Assembly: GCF_000626675.1 (NCBI RefSeq) | Contig: NZ_CP006842.1 | Location: 1,550,001 to 1,614,000 of the forward strand | Source of the DNA: Corynebacterium glyciniphilum AJ 3170 | GTDB lineage: Bacteria > Actinomycetota > Actinomycetes > Mycobacteriales > Mycobacteriaceae | Direction of reading: 5' to 3' | DNA length: 64,000 bases | In this document: piece after piece, positions 19,836-26,682 of the stretch | Position numbering within the stretch: position 1 is the first letter of the stretch | How the letters are laid out: each line of letters begins with the position of its first letter | Program-made: the position numbers and the translations under genes | The notes under the pieces: model-generated | Told to the model about the DNA's origin: nothing | Databases searched by the model: none | Seen by the model: only the letters and a program-made list of their open reading frames with translations

Positions 19836-20090
19836 CCGTTCTAGGCACCCGTGCACCCCCGTGACGGCGACCTGCGGTTTTGTGTCCTCGCTAGAACGGT
19901 CGCGCCGAACGGTAAAAGGTGGCGTGACATGCACCGGGGATACACCCGGCGGGACCGTTCTACGACAGATCAGGGCAGAAAACAGGCCCCGCGCTAGAAC
20001 GGTCGCCAAAAAGGGCGTATCCGTGCAGGTCAGACCCGGTCGACCGTTCTAGCGGTTTCTTAGAACGGTCACCCCGGCGCTAGTACGGTC
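19834..20090 (+). repeat. Seven 11-bp iterons (CTAGAACGGTC): candidate replication origin
   Basis: Copies at 19834-19844 (-), 19891-19901 (+), 19953-19963 (-, last base differs), 19994-20004 (+), 20042-20052 (-), 20060-20070 (+, first base T) and 20080-20090 (+, one change). Strand alternates for the first six, and copies five and six form an inverted pair 7 bp apart. They fill the non-coding region after the RepA-like ATPase. This resembles an iteron origin, but could be an operator array for an element regulator. Confidence 0.75.
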
Positions 20091-20124
20091 ACAGATACCT
20101 TGACCTGCGGATATGGCACCCCGG

Positions 20125-20138
20125 CTGGAACGTTCCAG
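20125..20138 (+). other. Perfect 14-bp palindrome next to the iterons
   Basis: CTGGAACGTTCCAG, a perfect dyad that contains the GAACG core of the iteron in both directions, 34 bp after the last iteron and 10 bp before the AT-rich hairpin. Confidence 0.5.
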
Positions 20139-20148
20139 TGTTCTAAAA

Positions 20149-20178
20149 CCCCTATATAGTAGTAAAGCTATATAGGGG
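20149..20178 (+). other. AT-rich stem-loop beside the iterons
   Basis: CCCCTATATAG (20149-20159) pairs perfectly with CTATATAGGGG (20168-20178) around the 8-nt loop TAGTAAAG. It is not followed by a T tract, so a simple terminator is unlikely. Its AT-rich stem and its place beside the iterons fit a duplex-unwinding or nick site. Confidence 0.55.
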
Positions 20179-20180
20179 GT

Positions 20181-20547
20181 GGGAGAATGGTCGGTCTGAC
20201 GGGTACCAGCCGGGCTGTAAGTTGGCCCCGCCGGGGCTGTCGATCGACCGGTTTCGCCGAACGGCTGCGCTACAGCCGGGATGGTGGGATGATGACCTCG
20301 CACGTGCAGTCGGGGGGTCACCGTTTCGCATCTGGTCCCGGTGGTCTGCTCGGTCGAGTAGCGATCCCCCCTCGCAAGGCCCGAGCTGTAACCCGACTGT
20401 GCGTGTGTCCCCTGTGCCGCCCCGCGACACGGCACCACCGGCCCGCTGCGGCTCGCTGAAGCCCCGCCGGGTACCCGTGTGTAGGTTCGGCCCCTTCAGG
20501 GCCGCAGACAGCCGCACAGAGCCGCCGGGGCTGGATAGGCTGAACCC
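20181..20547 (+). other. Non-coding gap before the HNH gene
   Basis: The 367 bp hold short GC-rich dyads (for example GGCCCCGCCGGGGC near 20224) but no frame I believe. The reading frames at 20187-20459 and 20222-20551 overlap each other and lack family features. The last 12 bp contain the HNH promoter. Confidence 0.4.
20536..20541 (+). promoter_or_regulatory. Leaderless -10 box of the HNH gene
   Basis: TAGGCT, 6 nt before the ATG at 20548. Confidence 0.6.
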
Positions 20548-20835
20548 ATGACCAAGGATCGCCCTCGCCACAACCACACGTACTACAAGCGCATCGCCCG
20601 CGAGAAGGCTCGCTGTACCCGTGACCCGGCGCTCGCCGTGTGCTGGATCTGTGGAGAGCCTATCGACATGGCGCTGCCGCACGACCACAAGCGAGCGTTC
20701 ACCCTCGATCACGTTGTGCCGATCGCTCGTGGTGGTCGAGTGCTGGACGAGACACGTTACGCACATCGTGACTGCAACAGTGCGCGAGGTGGTGGTCGGA
20801 CGGCGACGACTGCCACAACTGCTATTGAGTGGTGA
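20548..20835 (+). CDS. Small HNH endonuclease
   Basis: A 95-aa HNH-fold protein. The zinc-binding Cys pair is CWICGEPI (residues 32-39), the HNH core FTLDHVVPIARGG (51-63), and the final RDCNSARG (about 74-81) supplies the Asn and the last Cys. Small HNH proteins of this type stand next to the cos site and terminase genes in many actinophages and take part in DNA packaging. Here an AT-rich non-coding segment follows instead of a recognisable terminase. It has its own leaderless promoter. It could alternatively act in defence or recombination. Confidence 0.85.
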   Translation: MTKDRPRHNHTYYKRIAREKARCTRDPALAVCWICGEPIDMALPHDHKRAFTLDHVVPIARGGRVLDETRYAHRDCNSARGGGRTATTATTAIEW

Positions 20836-21433
20836 AGTACATAAATCATGCGTAAAACACGTGCACGCGATAGATGGTTTGGGCGCGGTTTGGCTGTGAC
20901 TCGGTTCGATGCTCGACGCGAACAACAGCACGAAATAGCGGCGAGATTAAACGCGACGAAAAGTTCGACGATAACGAATGAGAACGACAGCGACAGTGCG
21001 AACGACAGTCACGAAGTCATTGTGTTGTACGATTCAAGAACGAAAAGTTCTTGCGAAGCGATGAACGCATTTTCGACCTTAATGAATCATGATGATTCGC
21101 GCGTGCCGGGGGGGGGTTGAAGATCGAAGGGGTGGGGAGGGCCCCCCGACGCCGCCGACCGTGGCCCTCCACCGTTATGCCGGATCTCCGAGACGGACAG
21201 AACTTATGACCCAAAAACGTAAATCGGGCCGCTTACCTTTCTGTAAGGTTCGCCCGTTGCCCGTCGCCGCCCGCCGACTTCGTCGGGCCGCTCGGTGACC
21301 AGCTCGGGGGCAGCTGGTAGTAGTCGAGGGTCAGCAGGTCAAGGGGGATATTCGAGGTGCGGTAAGCGGGGGAGGGCGGCGTGTAGTGCTGTGATAATTC
21401 CGACACTGCAATCGGGATAAAGGAGAAACACGA
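20836..21433 (+). other. AT-rich, repeat-bearing spacer after the HNH gene
   Basis: The 598-bp gap has a clear drop in GC at 20836-21100. It holds the direct repeat ACGAAAAGTTC (20956-20966 and 21040-21050), two AACGACAG copies, a run of nine G (21108-21116), a GGAGGGCC/GGCCCTCC hairpin (21136-21143 with 21163-21170) and a CTTAC/GTAAG dyad (21232-21247). A frame at 20848-21120 is Ser/Asn-rich and unconvincing. The setting next to an HNH gene suggests a packaging or cos-like site; this is inference. Confidence 0.4.
21393..21398 (+). promoter_or_regulatory. Probable extended -10 promoter of the 21434-23858 operon
   Basis: GATAAT at 21393-21398 with TGT directly before it (an extended -10 pattern), 35 bp before the first gene of the operon, which then has an AAGGAGA ribosome binding site. 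Confidence 0.5.
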
Positions 21434-22537
21434 ATGACACCCGACGACTTCCTCGAAATGGACCGCAACCTGTTCGCCGCCCGCGCGGAAGAAGTGGCGT
21501 TCAACCTCGCTGATCTGCAGATAGGTCGTATCGTGCCCCCGGCGCTCGACGACCTCGTCGCCGCAGACGAGCGCGTCGCCGGGCAGGTGCAGGCCGTCCG
21601 TGATGCTGACACGACCCCGACCGGTGCGGACGCCCTCGCGGCCCTCGCGGGCGAGGTCGTCGCCGGGAAGGTGAAGCCCGAGACCGCGATCAAGCGGCTG
21701 AACGGGGCGGCGAGTCTGCGGACCCTGCCGGGTAACCCCCGCCGGTCTCGTGTTGATCTTCTCGCCGGGCATGTCGAGACCGCCGCCCGTGCTGCCGAGG
21801 ATCGCCCCGAGTGGTCGCCGACATCGCTTCGCCGATCCGTGGTGCCTGAAGTCCGGTCACGCCTGCAGAAGGTCGCCGACGACATGCTGTCGACGATGAA
21901 CGCGGCACCGGCGATCGTGCGCGAGAAGGTCGGCGAAGTCCGGGACTTCAGCGGCTACGAAATCGGCTATGGACAGCCCGGCGGTATGGCCGGTGCGCTC
22001 GACTGGATCGCCCCGACCGGCGACCTCCGTGCCGTCGACCCGGACGAGCTGAAGGCCGTGCAGCGTCTTCAGGCCGCATGGTCGGTGCTGTCGCCGAGCA
22101 GCTTCGATGCTTTCTGGTGGCTCGGGACGGGACAGGCCGCACAGCGGGACAGCATGAACGAGTACGTCGGCGCTGCCGGTGCCGCCTTCGACCACTTCGA
22201 CCCGGCTCTGCTCGTCGTCGGTGGTGAAGCGGTCGACTACGTGGCAGCTGGTCTGCGGCTGGACTACCTCGTCGCCGCCGGGATCGTCACCGAGTTCTCC
22301 GTCGTCGCTGACCCCTTCGGCGACGACGTCGAGGAATGGCGGGCACGGGTGCGGCGTGCCGAGCAGTTCGACCTGTATATCAACGAGAAGCGGCACCTGC
22401 GGGACATCAACGGCGCGGTGCTTGTCCGGGACCAGGCGCACCTGCAGGATATGCACGCCCGAACTGAAACACCCCGCATGGGACAGGTCGAGCTGTTCCG
22501 CCGTCACCTGCTCGGGTCGGGTCGGGTCAATGGCTGA
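21434..22537 (+). CDS. Element protein of unknown function (367 aa)
   Basis: Not recognised. It has no signal peptide or membrane segment and is acidic and Ala-rich. The first 120 residues look helical (MTPDDFLEMDRNLFAARAEE); the second half contains aromatic-rich stretches (FDAFWWLGTG). It is the first and largest gene of a five-gene operon with a strong AAGGAGA ribosome binding site. The next gene overlaps its stop. In a phage satellite this position could hold a capsid-redirecting or packaging factor, but no sequence motif supports a specific role. Confidence 0.75.
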   Translation: MTPDDFLEMDRNLFAARAEEVAFNLADLQIGRIVPPALDDLVAADERVAGQVQAVRDADTTPTGADALAALAGEVVAGKVKPETAIKRLNGAASLRTLPGNPRRSRVDLLAGHVETAARAAEDRPEWSPTSLRRSVVPEVRSRLQKVADDMLSTMNAAPAIVREKVGEVRDFSGYEIGYGQPGGMAGALDWIAPTGDLRAVDPDELKAVQRLQAAWSVLSPSSFDAFWWLGTGQAAQRDSMNEYVGAAGAAFDHFDPALLVVGGEAVDYVAAGLRLDYLVAAGIVTEFSVVADPFGDDVEEWRARVRRAEQFDLYINEKRHLRDINGAVLVRDQAHLQDMHARTETPRMGQVELFRRHLLGSGRVNG

Positions 22538-22940
22538 TCTGTTCGCCCCCGGCGACCTGACCCGTGACGGGTTCTTTGCCCTTCCCGACGAGGACGACAC
22601 CGTCGCGGTGCCGGACAGCCCGACCATGAGCCGTAAGGCGGTCGCGAAGTACCTCGGTGTGTCGCCCCGCGCCGTCGAAGTCGCAGCAAGGAAGCACGAG
22701 ATACGGAGAACTTCGCCGGGCCTGTATCTCACGTCCTCGGTCACCGCGCACCGTCCGGCCCGCGCCGTGTGCAGTACGGCCCAACTTTTGTCCGTCCTCG
22801 GGGTGTCCCCGGCGTGGTGGCAGGCGAACGGTTCACGGCTGAAGATAGCTGCCGATCCCGTCGTGGGCCTGCCCCGCTGGGTCAAGGTTGACGTGAACCG
22901 ACTCGCCACCGCGCTACGAGCCGGGACGGGGGCGGCATGA
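22530..22940 (+). CDS. Helix-turn-helix element protein (136 aa)
   Basis: A small protein with a clear HTH-like segment (SRKAVAKYLGVSPRAVEVAA, residues 32-51) and possibly a second one (TAQLLSVLGVSPAWWQANG, around 85-103). Such double-HTH small proteins include DNA-packaging recognition subunits and regulators. It starts inside the end of the previous gene (8-bp overlap) and its own stop overlaps the next ATG, so the operon is translationally coupled. The role is unproven. Confidence 0.7.
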   Translation: MADLFAPGDLTRDGFFALPDEDDTVAVPDSPTMSRKAVAKYLGVSPRAVEVAARKHEIRRTSPGLYLTSSVTAHRPARAVCSTAQLLSVLGVSPAWWQANGSRLKIAADPVVGLPRWVKVDVNRLATALRAGTGAA

Positions 22941-23113
22941 CACGGCGAACCGGAAACCTGCCCTACCGGGTAGTCGAACCGCGCGGCCCGAAACCCCCGT
23001 TTCGCGAACCACCGAGCGAAGCTGAACAGCTCGCCCGGATGACCCACGACAACGGACGGGTCGAGCCGACCCGTCCCGACGATCTACTGCGCCAGATGTA
23101 CCCCGATTCATAA
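22937..23113 (+). CDS. Element protein of 58 aa
   Basis: A very short gene, MTRRTGNLPYRVVEPRGPKP... ending LLRQMYPDS. It is Pro/Arg-rich. Its ATG overlaps the previous TGA (ATGA), and it is followed after 13 bp by the next gene with a good AAGGAGAG ribosome binding site. The tight coupling and kept frame argue for a real gene; no function is visible. Confidence 0.6.
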   Translation: MTRRTGNLPYRVVEPRGPKPPFREPPSEAEQLARMTHDNGRVEPTRPDDLLRQMYPDS

Positions 23114-23126
23114 GGAGAGACGAACG

Positions 23127-23477
23127 ATGACCAGCACGAACAAGACCGCAACCGCCCCGACCGACCCCGGTGCGATGACCGTCGGGGAACTTCGCCGACA
23201 ACTCGCGGAGCGGCACGGCACCGCCCTCGCACAGACCGACAAGCTGCTCGCGGACGTCACCGTCGACTGTGTCCGTCAGGACGTCGCGCAGCGTATGAGC
23301 CGGGTCGCTGAACGGCTCGCCCGAAACTCGTCACTGCTCGACCGCAACGCGGCCCGGTTGTCCACAGACGAGAATGACCCCCTCGCCGCTGTACAGCGGG
23401 ACGTCGGGGCGCTGGTCGACCTGTTCGGCGTCGCGGAGGTGCTGCACGGGCGCACCCGCCGGGTGCGAGGGGAGTGA
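23127..23477 (+). CDS. Element protein of 116 aa, helical
   Basis: Not recognised. It is a charged, helical protein (VGELRRQLAERHGTALAQTD, then RMSRVAERLARNSSLLDRNA) that looks able to form a coiled coil, with no membrane segment. The AAGGAGAGACGAACG leader gives a strong ribosome binding site. The following gene starts 3 bp after its stop. Confidence 0.65.
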   Translation: MTSTNKTATAPTDPGAMTVGELRRQLAERHGTALAQTDKLLADVTVDCVRQDVAQRMSRVAERLARNSSLLDRNAARLSTDENDPLAAVQRDVGALVDLFGVAEVLHGRTRRVRGE

Positions 23478-23480
23478 CCC

Positions 23481-23858
23481 ATGACCGAGGACAGCGCCCC
23501 CGAGTACCGCCGGGTACTCACCCCTGATCTGGTGGCAACGGCTCGCCGCCGGGTGGCTGCGGGAGAACTCGTGTCCGCCGTGGCTGTGGACATCGGGATC
23601 AAGCACACAACGCTGTGTGCTGCGGTGACCGGTCGCAGCTGGTCGTCCGTCGATTCTGTGGTGCCGCCGGTGCGGCGAAACCTGCCGTCCGACCGCGAGC
23701 ACTACACCGACGATCAGCGTGATGCGATTGTCGACCGTGCGCTGACGATCCAGAGTCAGCACCCGACACTCACAATCGCCGCAATCGCCCGACTACTCGA
23801 CCTGCAGCCCTCGACCTTGCGGGTGTGGACGTCCCGCCACCGTCGAGCGCAGGGGTAG
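23481..23858 (+). CDS. Helix-turn-helix element protein (125 aa)
   Basis: Small DNA-binding candidate with two HTH-like parts. Residues about 15-45 (VATARRRVAAGELVSAVAVD) are followed by residues about 95-118 (TIAAIARLLDLQPSTLRVWT), which are homeodomain-like. It is the last gene of the operon. A perfect 18-bp palindrome lies 31 bp downstream, a possible site for it, and then a terminator. Regulator or small packaging subunit cannot be distinguished. Confidence 0.65.
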   Translation: MTEDSAPEYRRVLTPDLVATARRRVAAGELVSAVAVDIGIKHTTLCAAVTGRSWSSVDSVVPPVRRNLPSDREHYTDDQRDAIVDRALTIQSQHPTLTIAAIARLLDLQPSTLRVWTSRHRRAQG

Positions 23859-23888
23859 CCGTGACAGCGGCTGTAGGATGAAAGGCGT

Positions 23889-23906
23889 CAGGTGACCGGT
23901 CACCTG
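23889..23906 (+). promoter_or_regulatory. Perfect 18-bp palindrome, candidate operator
   Basis: CAGGTGACCGGTCACCTG, a perfect dyad between the element's operon and its cargo genes, directly before the terminator. It is typical in size for a dimeric regulator site; which protein would bind is unknown. Confidence 0.6.
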
Positions 23907-23912
23907 TACTAC

Positions 23913-23956
23913 GGCACACCCCGGCGATCCAGAGCGTCGGGGTGTGCCATTGTTCT
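23913..23956 (+). terminator. Terminator ending the element's central operon
   Basis: GGCACACCCCGGCG (23913-23926) and CGTCGGGGTGTGCC (23935-23948) pair over 14 bp with one mismatch around an 8-nt loop, followed by ATTGTTCT. It insulates the cargo genes that follow. Confidence 0.8.
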
Positions 23957-23974
23957 CGGGGAGTTATCGCACCA

Positions 23975-23980
23975 TAGGAT
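23975..23980 (+). promoter_or_regulatory. Leaderless -10 box of cargo gene 1
   Basis: TAGGAT, 7 nt before ATG 23988. The context CACCATAGGATC nearly repeats before cargo gene 2 (CACCATAAGATC). Confidence 0.65.
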
Positions 23981-23987
23981 CGGCGGC

Positions 23988-24614
23988 ATGAGTATGGACG
24001 TGGTTATCCCGGCGGCGAGTGGTCTGATCGGTGCAGGGATCGGGGCTGTGATCGCCGAGCGGTTCCAGTCTCGTCGCGCGAAGCATGATCGGCTGAACGC
24101 GATCAGGGTCGATCAGTTCGAGAAGGCACGCGACTTCGCTGTAGTGGTTCACGAGGGGCACCGTCACTTGTCGCCCCTCGTGGACATCTTCGACAGGGTG
24201 AACCGCTCGGGCGACCATCACGAACCCTCCGAGGTGCTGTCGTCGCACGAAGGTTTCTTCGACCAAGTACGCGCCGGGGTTGCAGTGGCACGATACAGCG
24301 CCGTCGACGGGGGAGTACGTTTCGCCCTTGACAACGTAATTGCCGGGGTCGACGACTTCGACGAACTCTACGCACAGATCAGGCAAGAAGTCGGAACGAG
24401 CGGGTCGTATGACGCGGCGAAGGATACAGCCGCCGAGGTCGACAAGTTGCTGCCCCACTTCACGATGTTGACCGATCAGGTGGTCACCTTCGCGCGTACG
24501 TGGTTATACGAGTCGACCTTTGAGCGCGGCGATGGATCGGGATACTACGAATCGTGGTGGAAGCGCGTCCGTAAGCGCGTGAACAAGCTACTCACACGAA
24601 CCTACGGCGGGTAG
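23988..24614 (+). CDS. Cargo protein 1: membrane-anchored, unknown (208 aa)
   Basis: One N-terminal hydrophobic segment (about residues 5-25, IPAASGLIGAGIGAVIAE), then a positively charged stretch (RFQSRRAKHDR) that would hold the rest in the cytoplasm, and a helical domain of about 170 aa ending in a basic tail (WWKRVRKRVNKL). The start is fixed by the TAGGAT box 7 nt upstream. It stands alone after the terminator. The same design recurs in the next two genes. Placement at the right end of a mobile element suggests an accessory or exclusion/defence function; no known family was recognised. Confidence 0.7.
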   Translation: MSMDVVIPAASGLIGAGIGAVIAERFQSRRAKHDRLNAIRVDQFEKARDFAVVVHEGHRHLSPLVDIFDRVNRSGDHHEPSEVLSSHEGFFDQVRAGVAVARYSAVDGGVRFALDNVIAGVDDFDELYAQIRQEVGTSGSYDAAKDTAAEVDKLLPHFTMLTDQVVTFARTWLYESTFERGDGSGYYESWWKRVRKRVNKLLTRTYGG

Positions 24615-24651
24615 ACGTCGGGCTGCAGGTCTGCGGGTACGCCGGGCACCA

Positions 24652-24657
24652 TAAGAT
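24652..24657 (+). promoter_or_regulatory. Leaderless -10 box of cargo gene 2
   Basis: TAAGAT, 6 nt before ATG 24664. Confidence 0.65.
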
Positions 24658-24663
24658 CACGGC

Positions 24664-25227
24664 ATGGATTCAGAACTCATTGTGTCGGTGGGTCTTCCCG
24701 TGGCGACGTTCTTCGCCGGTTGGTTCGTCGAGTCCCTGCGCACGAAGTCGAACCGGAAGCACGACGAAGCGGTAGCTGAAAAGAACCGCGAGTATGAGCG
24801 GGCTGTTCAGCAACGCGACGCGGTGTCTGACATGTCCGACCAGATTCAGGCGCTCGTCCTCGACCACACTCACGACCCCGACGGGCTGTATGACCACGGG
24901 ATTGTGCATTGGGAGCAGCGACAGTTACCACGGCTGTACTTGGAAGCGTCGAACATCATCGTGAAAGCCCGGCGGTACAGCTTCGGCGACGGCGACAAGG
25001 CGCTCGTTGCACTCGGTAAATACTGCTACGACGGTTCGCTAGAAGTGGCGTCAGGGCATTCGGCCATGATGGACGCGCAACGGCGGTATGACGCCGGTGA
25101 CGAGACGCCGCCCGACCTGACCCAGATTCTGCCCCTCGACTTGTGGTTCGAAAACCTGAAGATCAAGGCCGAGCGGTGCGTCGACGTCGCCAAACGGCAG
25201 TTAGAAGGGGACAAGCCTGCTAAGTAG
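24664..25227 (+). CDS. Cargo protein 2: membrane-anchored, unknown (187 aa)
   Basis: N-terminal membrane segment (residues about 4-22, ELIVSVGLPVATFFAGWFV), then RTKSNRKHDEAVAEKNREYE, a charged, probably coiled-coil linker, and a helical domain of about 130 aa. It has its own leaderless promoter (TAAGAT, 6 nt upstream), so it is expressed independently of cargo gene 1. I recognise no family. The plan resembles its neighbours although I see no obvious sequence identity with them. Confidence 0.7.
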   Translation: MDSELIVSVGLPVATFFAGWFVESLRTKSNRKHDEAVAEKNREYERAVQQRDAVSDMSDQIQALVLDHTHDPDGLYDHGIVHWEQRQLPRLYLEASNIIVKARRYSFGDGDKALVALGKYCYDGSLEVASGHSAMMDAQRRYDAGDETPPDLTQILPLDLWFENLKIKAERCVDVAKRQLEGDKPAK

Positions 25228-25244
25228 TCGTTGGCAGGAGGTAT

Positions 25245-25730
25245 CTAGTGCTCGTCGCTAAGTTGAGCCTGGAACTCTTTCTTGAACCATGCGACAAGGT
25301 CTAGCACGCTATCCTCGGCGATGGTCAACGGGTCTTCTGCTGCAGCAAAGTGGCCCATAGCGGAGCAGAGTGCTGGAGAAGTTATCGTTTCCTTTACTGA
25401 GTTGAGACTCGTGATAATGTCATCGCACTTATTCTCAACTGTTTCGACTAGGGTCAATGCTTTGACCGCGCGAGTGTTTTGAATGCAACGTGTTATTTCG
25501 CCGGGGTCGATTTCGGAATACTCGCTATTCCTTGTCCGAAGTGCAGAGACGCTGTCGTATATTTCGACTACCCGTTTCTGGGTTTCGTAGTGCATTGCGT
25601 ACGACTGTGTCTCATTGGTTGCTTTCCTCGTCACCTCGCCAGACTTTTTGCCGCCCCAGTACGCAGCACCGCCGCCGATTGCACCCGCGCCTAGAAGCTC
25701 TATGAGGTTCCACAGTTCAAATCCGGACAT
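25245..25730 (-). CDS. Cargo protein 3: membrane-anchored, unknown (161 aa)
   Basis: Opposite strand, the last gene before attR. The ATG at 25730 (MSGFELWN) is preferred over one 30 nt upstream because TATGCT (plus-strand 25737-25742) ends 6 nt before it. A hydrophobic, Gly-rich segment (about 10-25, LLGAGAIGGGAAYWGG) is followed by a basic turn (KKSGEVTRKATNET) and a helical domain. Its GC content is clearly below that of the host genes. It converges with cargo gene 2, 17 bp between stops. Function unknown; a defence or exclusion role is speculation from position. Confidence 0.7.
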   Translation of the reverse strand: MSGFELWNLIELLGAGAIGGGAAYWGGKKSGEVTRKATNETQSYAMHYETQKRVVEIYDSVSALRTRNSEYSEIDPGEITRCIQNTRAVKALTLVETVENKCDDIITSLNSVKETITSPALCSAMGHFAAAEDPLTIAEDSVLDLVAWFKKEFQAQLSDEH

Positions 25731-25736
25731 GGCGCG

Positions 25737-25742
25737 AGCATA
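25737..25742 (-). promoter_or_regulatory. Leaderless -10 box of cargo gene 3
   Basis: TATGCT on the minus strand, 6 nt before the ATG at 25730 and only about 28 bp from the element's attachment arm. Confidence 0.6.
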
Positions 25743-25770
25743 GCCCAGCGACTGCCACACACGTCTAGGG

Positions 25771-25794
25771 GTACCTCAAAACCGGTATTGCCAA
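25771..25794 (+). other. attR: right attachment site of the element
   Basis: A 22-nt element arm (25771-25792) beginning GTACC and containing AAACCGG, then the AA core (25793-25794), then comM sequence (ATCGATGCTGG). The arm mirrors that of attL. Confidence 0.8.
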
Positions 25795-26659
25795 ATCGAT
25801 GCTGGCCGAACGACTGCCGGGTATTCTGCCGCCTCTCCGGGAAGACGAACAGCTCGAGTCGGCAGCGGTTCATTCGGTCGCCGGTGCCCGGGACCGGTTG
25901 GAGCAGGTCTGGCGTGGTGAACGGCCGTTCGTCGCGCCACACCACTCGGTCACACGTGCAGCGCTGACTGGCGGTGGAAGCGGCCGGATCCGCCCGGGAG
26001 CGGTGAGCATCGCCCACAACGGCGTGCTGTTCATCGACGAAGCGCCCGAGGTCGCGGCCGGGGTACTGGAGCTGCTGCGCACTCCGATGGAGACCGGTCG
26101 AATCGACGTGGCACGCCACCATGGCACGGTGCGCTTCCCCGCACGGTTCCAGTTGGTCCTTGCCTCGAACCCCTGTCCCTGTGGCGCCGCAGAGCCGGTG
26201 GACTGCCGGTGTCGGGGAGGCGTCCGCGACCGCTACCTTCACAGGCTGTCTGGGCCGTTGCTGGACCGAGTGGACCTGTCGGTGCGCACCCGGACTGACC
26301 CTACGAGTGGCCTTGTTCCCGCAGACGACCTGGTATCCACCTCCGGGGAGTCCAGCGCCGAGGTCCGGGACCGGGTCATCGAGGCCAGGGGCCGTTCGGT
26401 ACATCGTTGGAAACGCTGGGCCTCCAATGCGTCCGTGCCGGGGCCGTTCCTGCGCCGGGAGTATCCCGCGGATGACGCTGGCATGGCACTTCTCCAGGAG
26501 AAACTGCGGGTGGGGACGGTCTCACACCGCGGGGTCGACCGGACTCTCCGCGTCGCCTGGACGATGGCCGACCTCAGTGGCAGCGCTCAGCCCGGGACAT
26601 CCCAGGTCATGGACGCACTTGAGTTGTACACGAGCGCGGTCGACAGAGACGGAGTGTGA
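25793..26659 (+). pseudogene. comM: comM, 3' part
   Basis: The remaining 288 residues of ComM, beginning with the completed Walker A codon (K-SMLAERLPGILPPL). Walker B is GVLFIDEAPE, sensor-type LVLASNPCPCG follows, then the C-terminal Mg_chelatase_C domain. The reading frame is undamaged. Any translation would start at ATG 25799, without the Walker A motif, so it could not make a working ATPase while the element is present. Excision would give a complete gene of about 529 codons. The next gene (dprA) begins close to the end. Confidence 0.93.
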
Positions 26660-26682
26660 GGGGGAATATGAGGGAGACTGAG

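Larger units (their letters stand above)
16196..25794 (+). mobile_element. Serine-integrase integrative element in comM (9,599 bp)
   Basis: The element splits comM at its Walker A lysine codon and carries one AA core copy. Contents left to right: serine integrase, 88-aa protein, RepA-like ATPase, seven 11-bp repeats and a hairpin, HNH nuclease, AT-rich spacer, five-gene operon of unknown proteins, terminator, and three membrane-anchored cargo proteins. No capsid, portal, tail, large terminase, lysis or conjugation gene was recognised. It is most like a phage satellite or an integrative plasmid. Removing it gives ...GPPGSGK-SMLAERLPGIL..., an intact ComM, which strongly supports the boundaries. 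Several stretches are less GC-rich than the host. Confidence 0.9.

Noticed and set aside
19834..20090. CRISPR array
   Set aside because: Repeats are only 11 bp, alternate in strand and have irregular spacing; no cas gene nearby.
20187..20551. Overlapping frames before the HNH gene
   Set aside because: Two frames overlap in different phases, are Arg/Pro-rich like GC-rich shadow frames and contain the HNH promoter.
20848..21120. 90-aa frame after the HNH gene
   Set aside because: Ser/Asn-rich, weak ribosome binding site, covers direct repeats and ends in the G9 run. More likely a non-coding AT-rich segment.
16196..25794. A complete prophage
   Set aside because: No portal, capsid, tail, lysis or large terminase gene could be recognised, and the size is under 10 kb.
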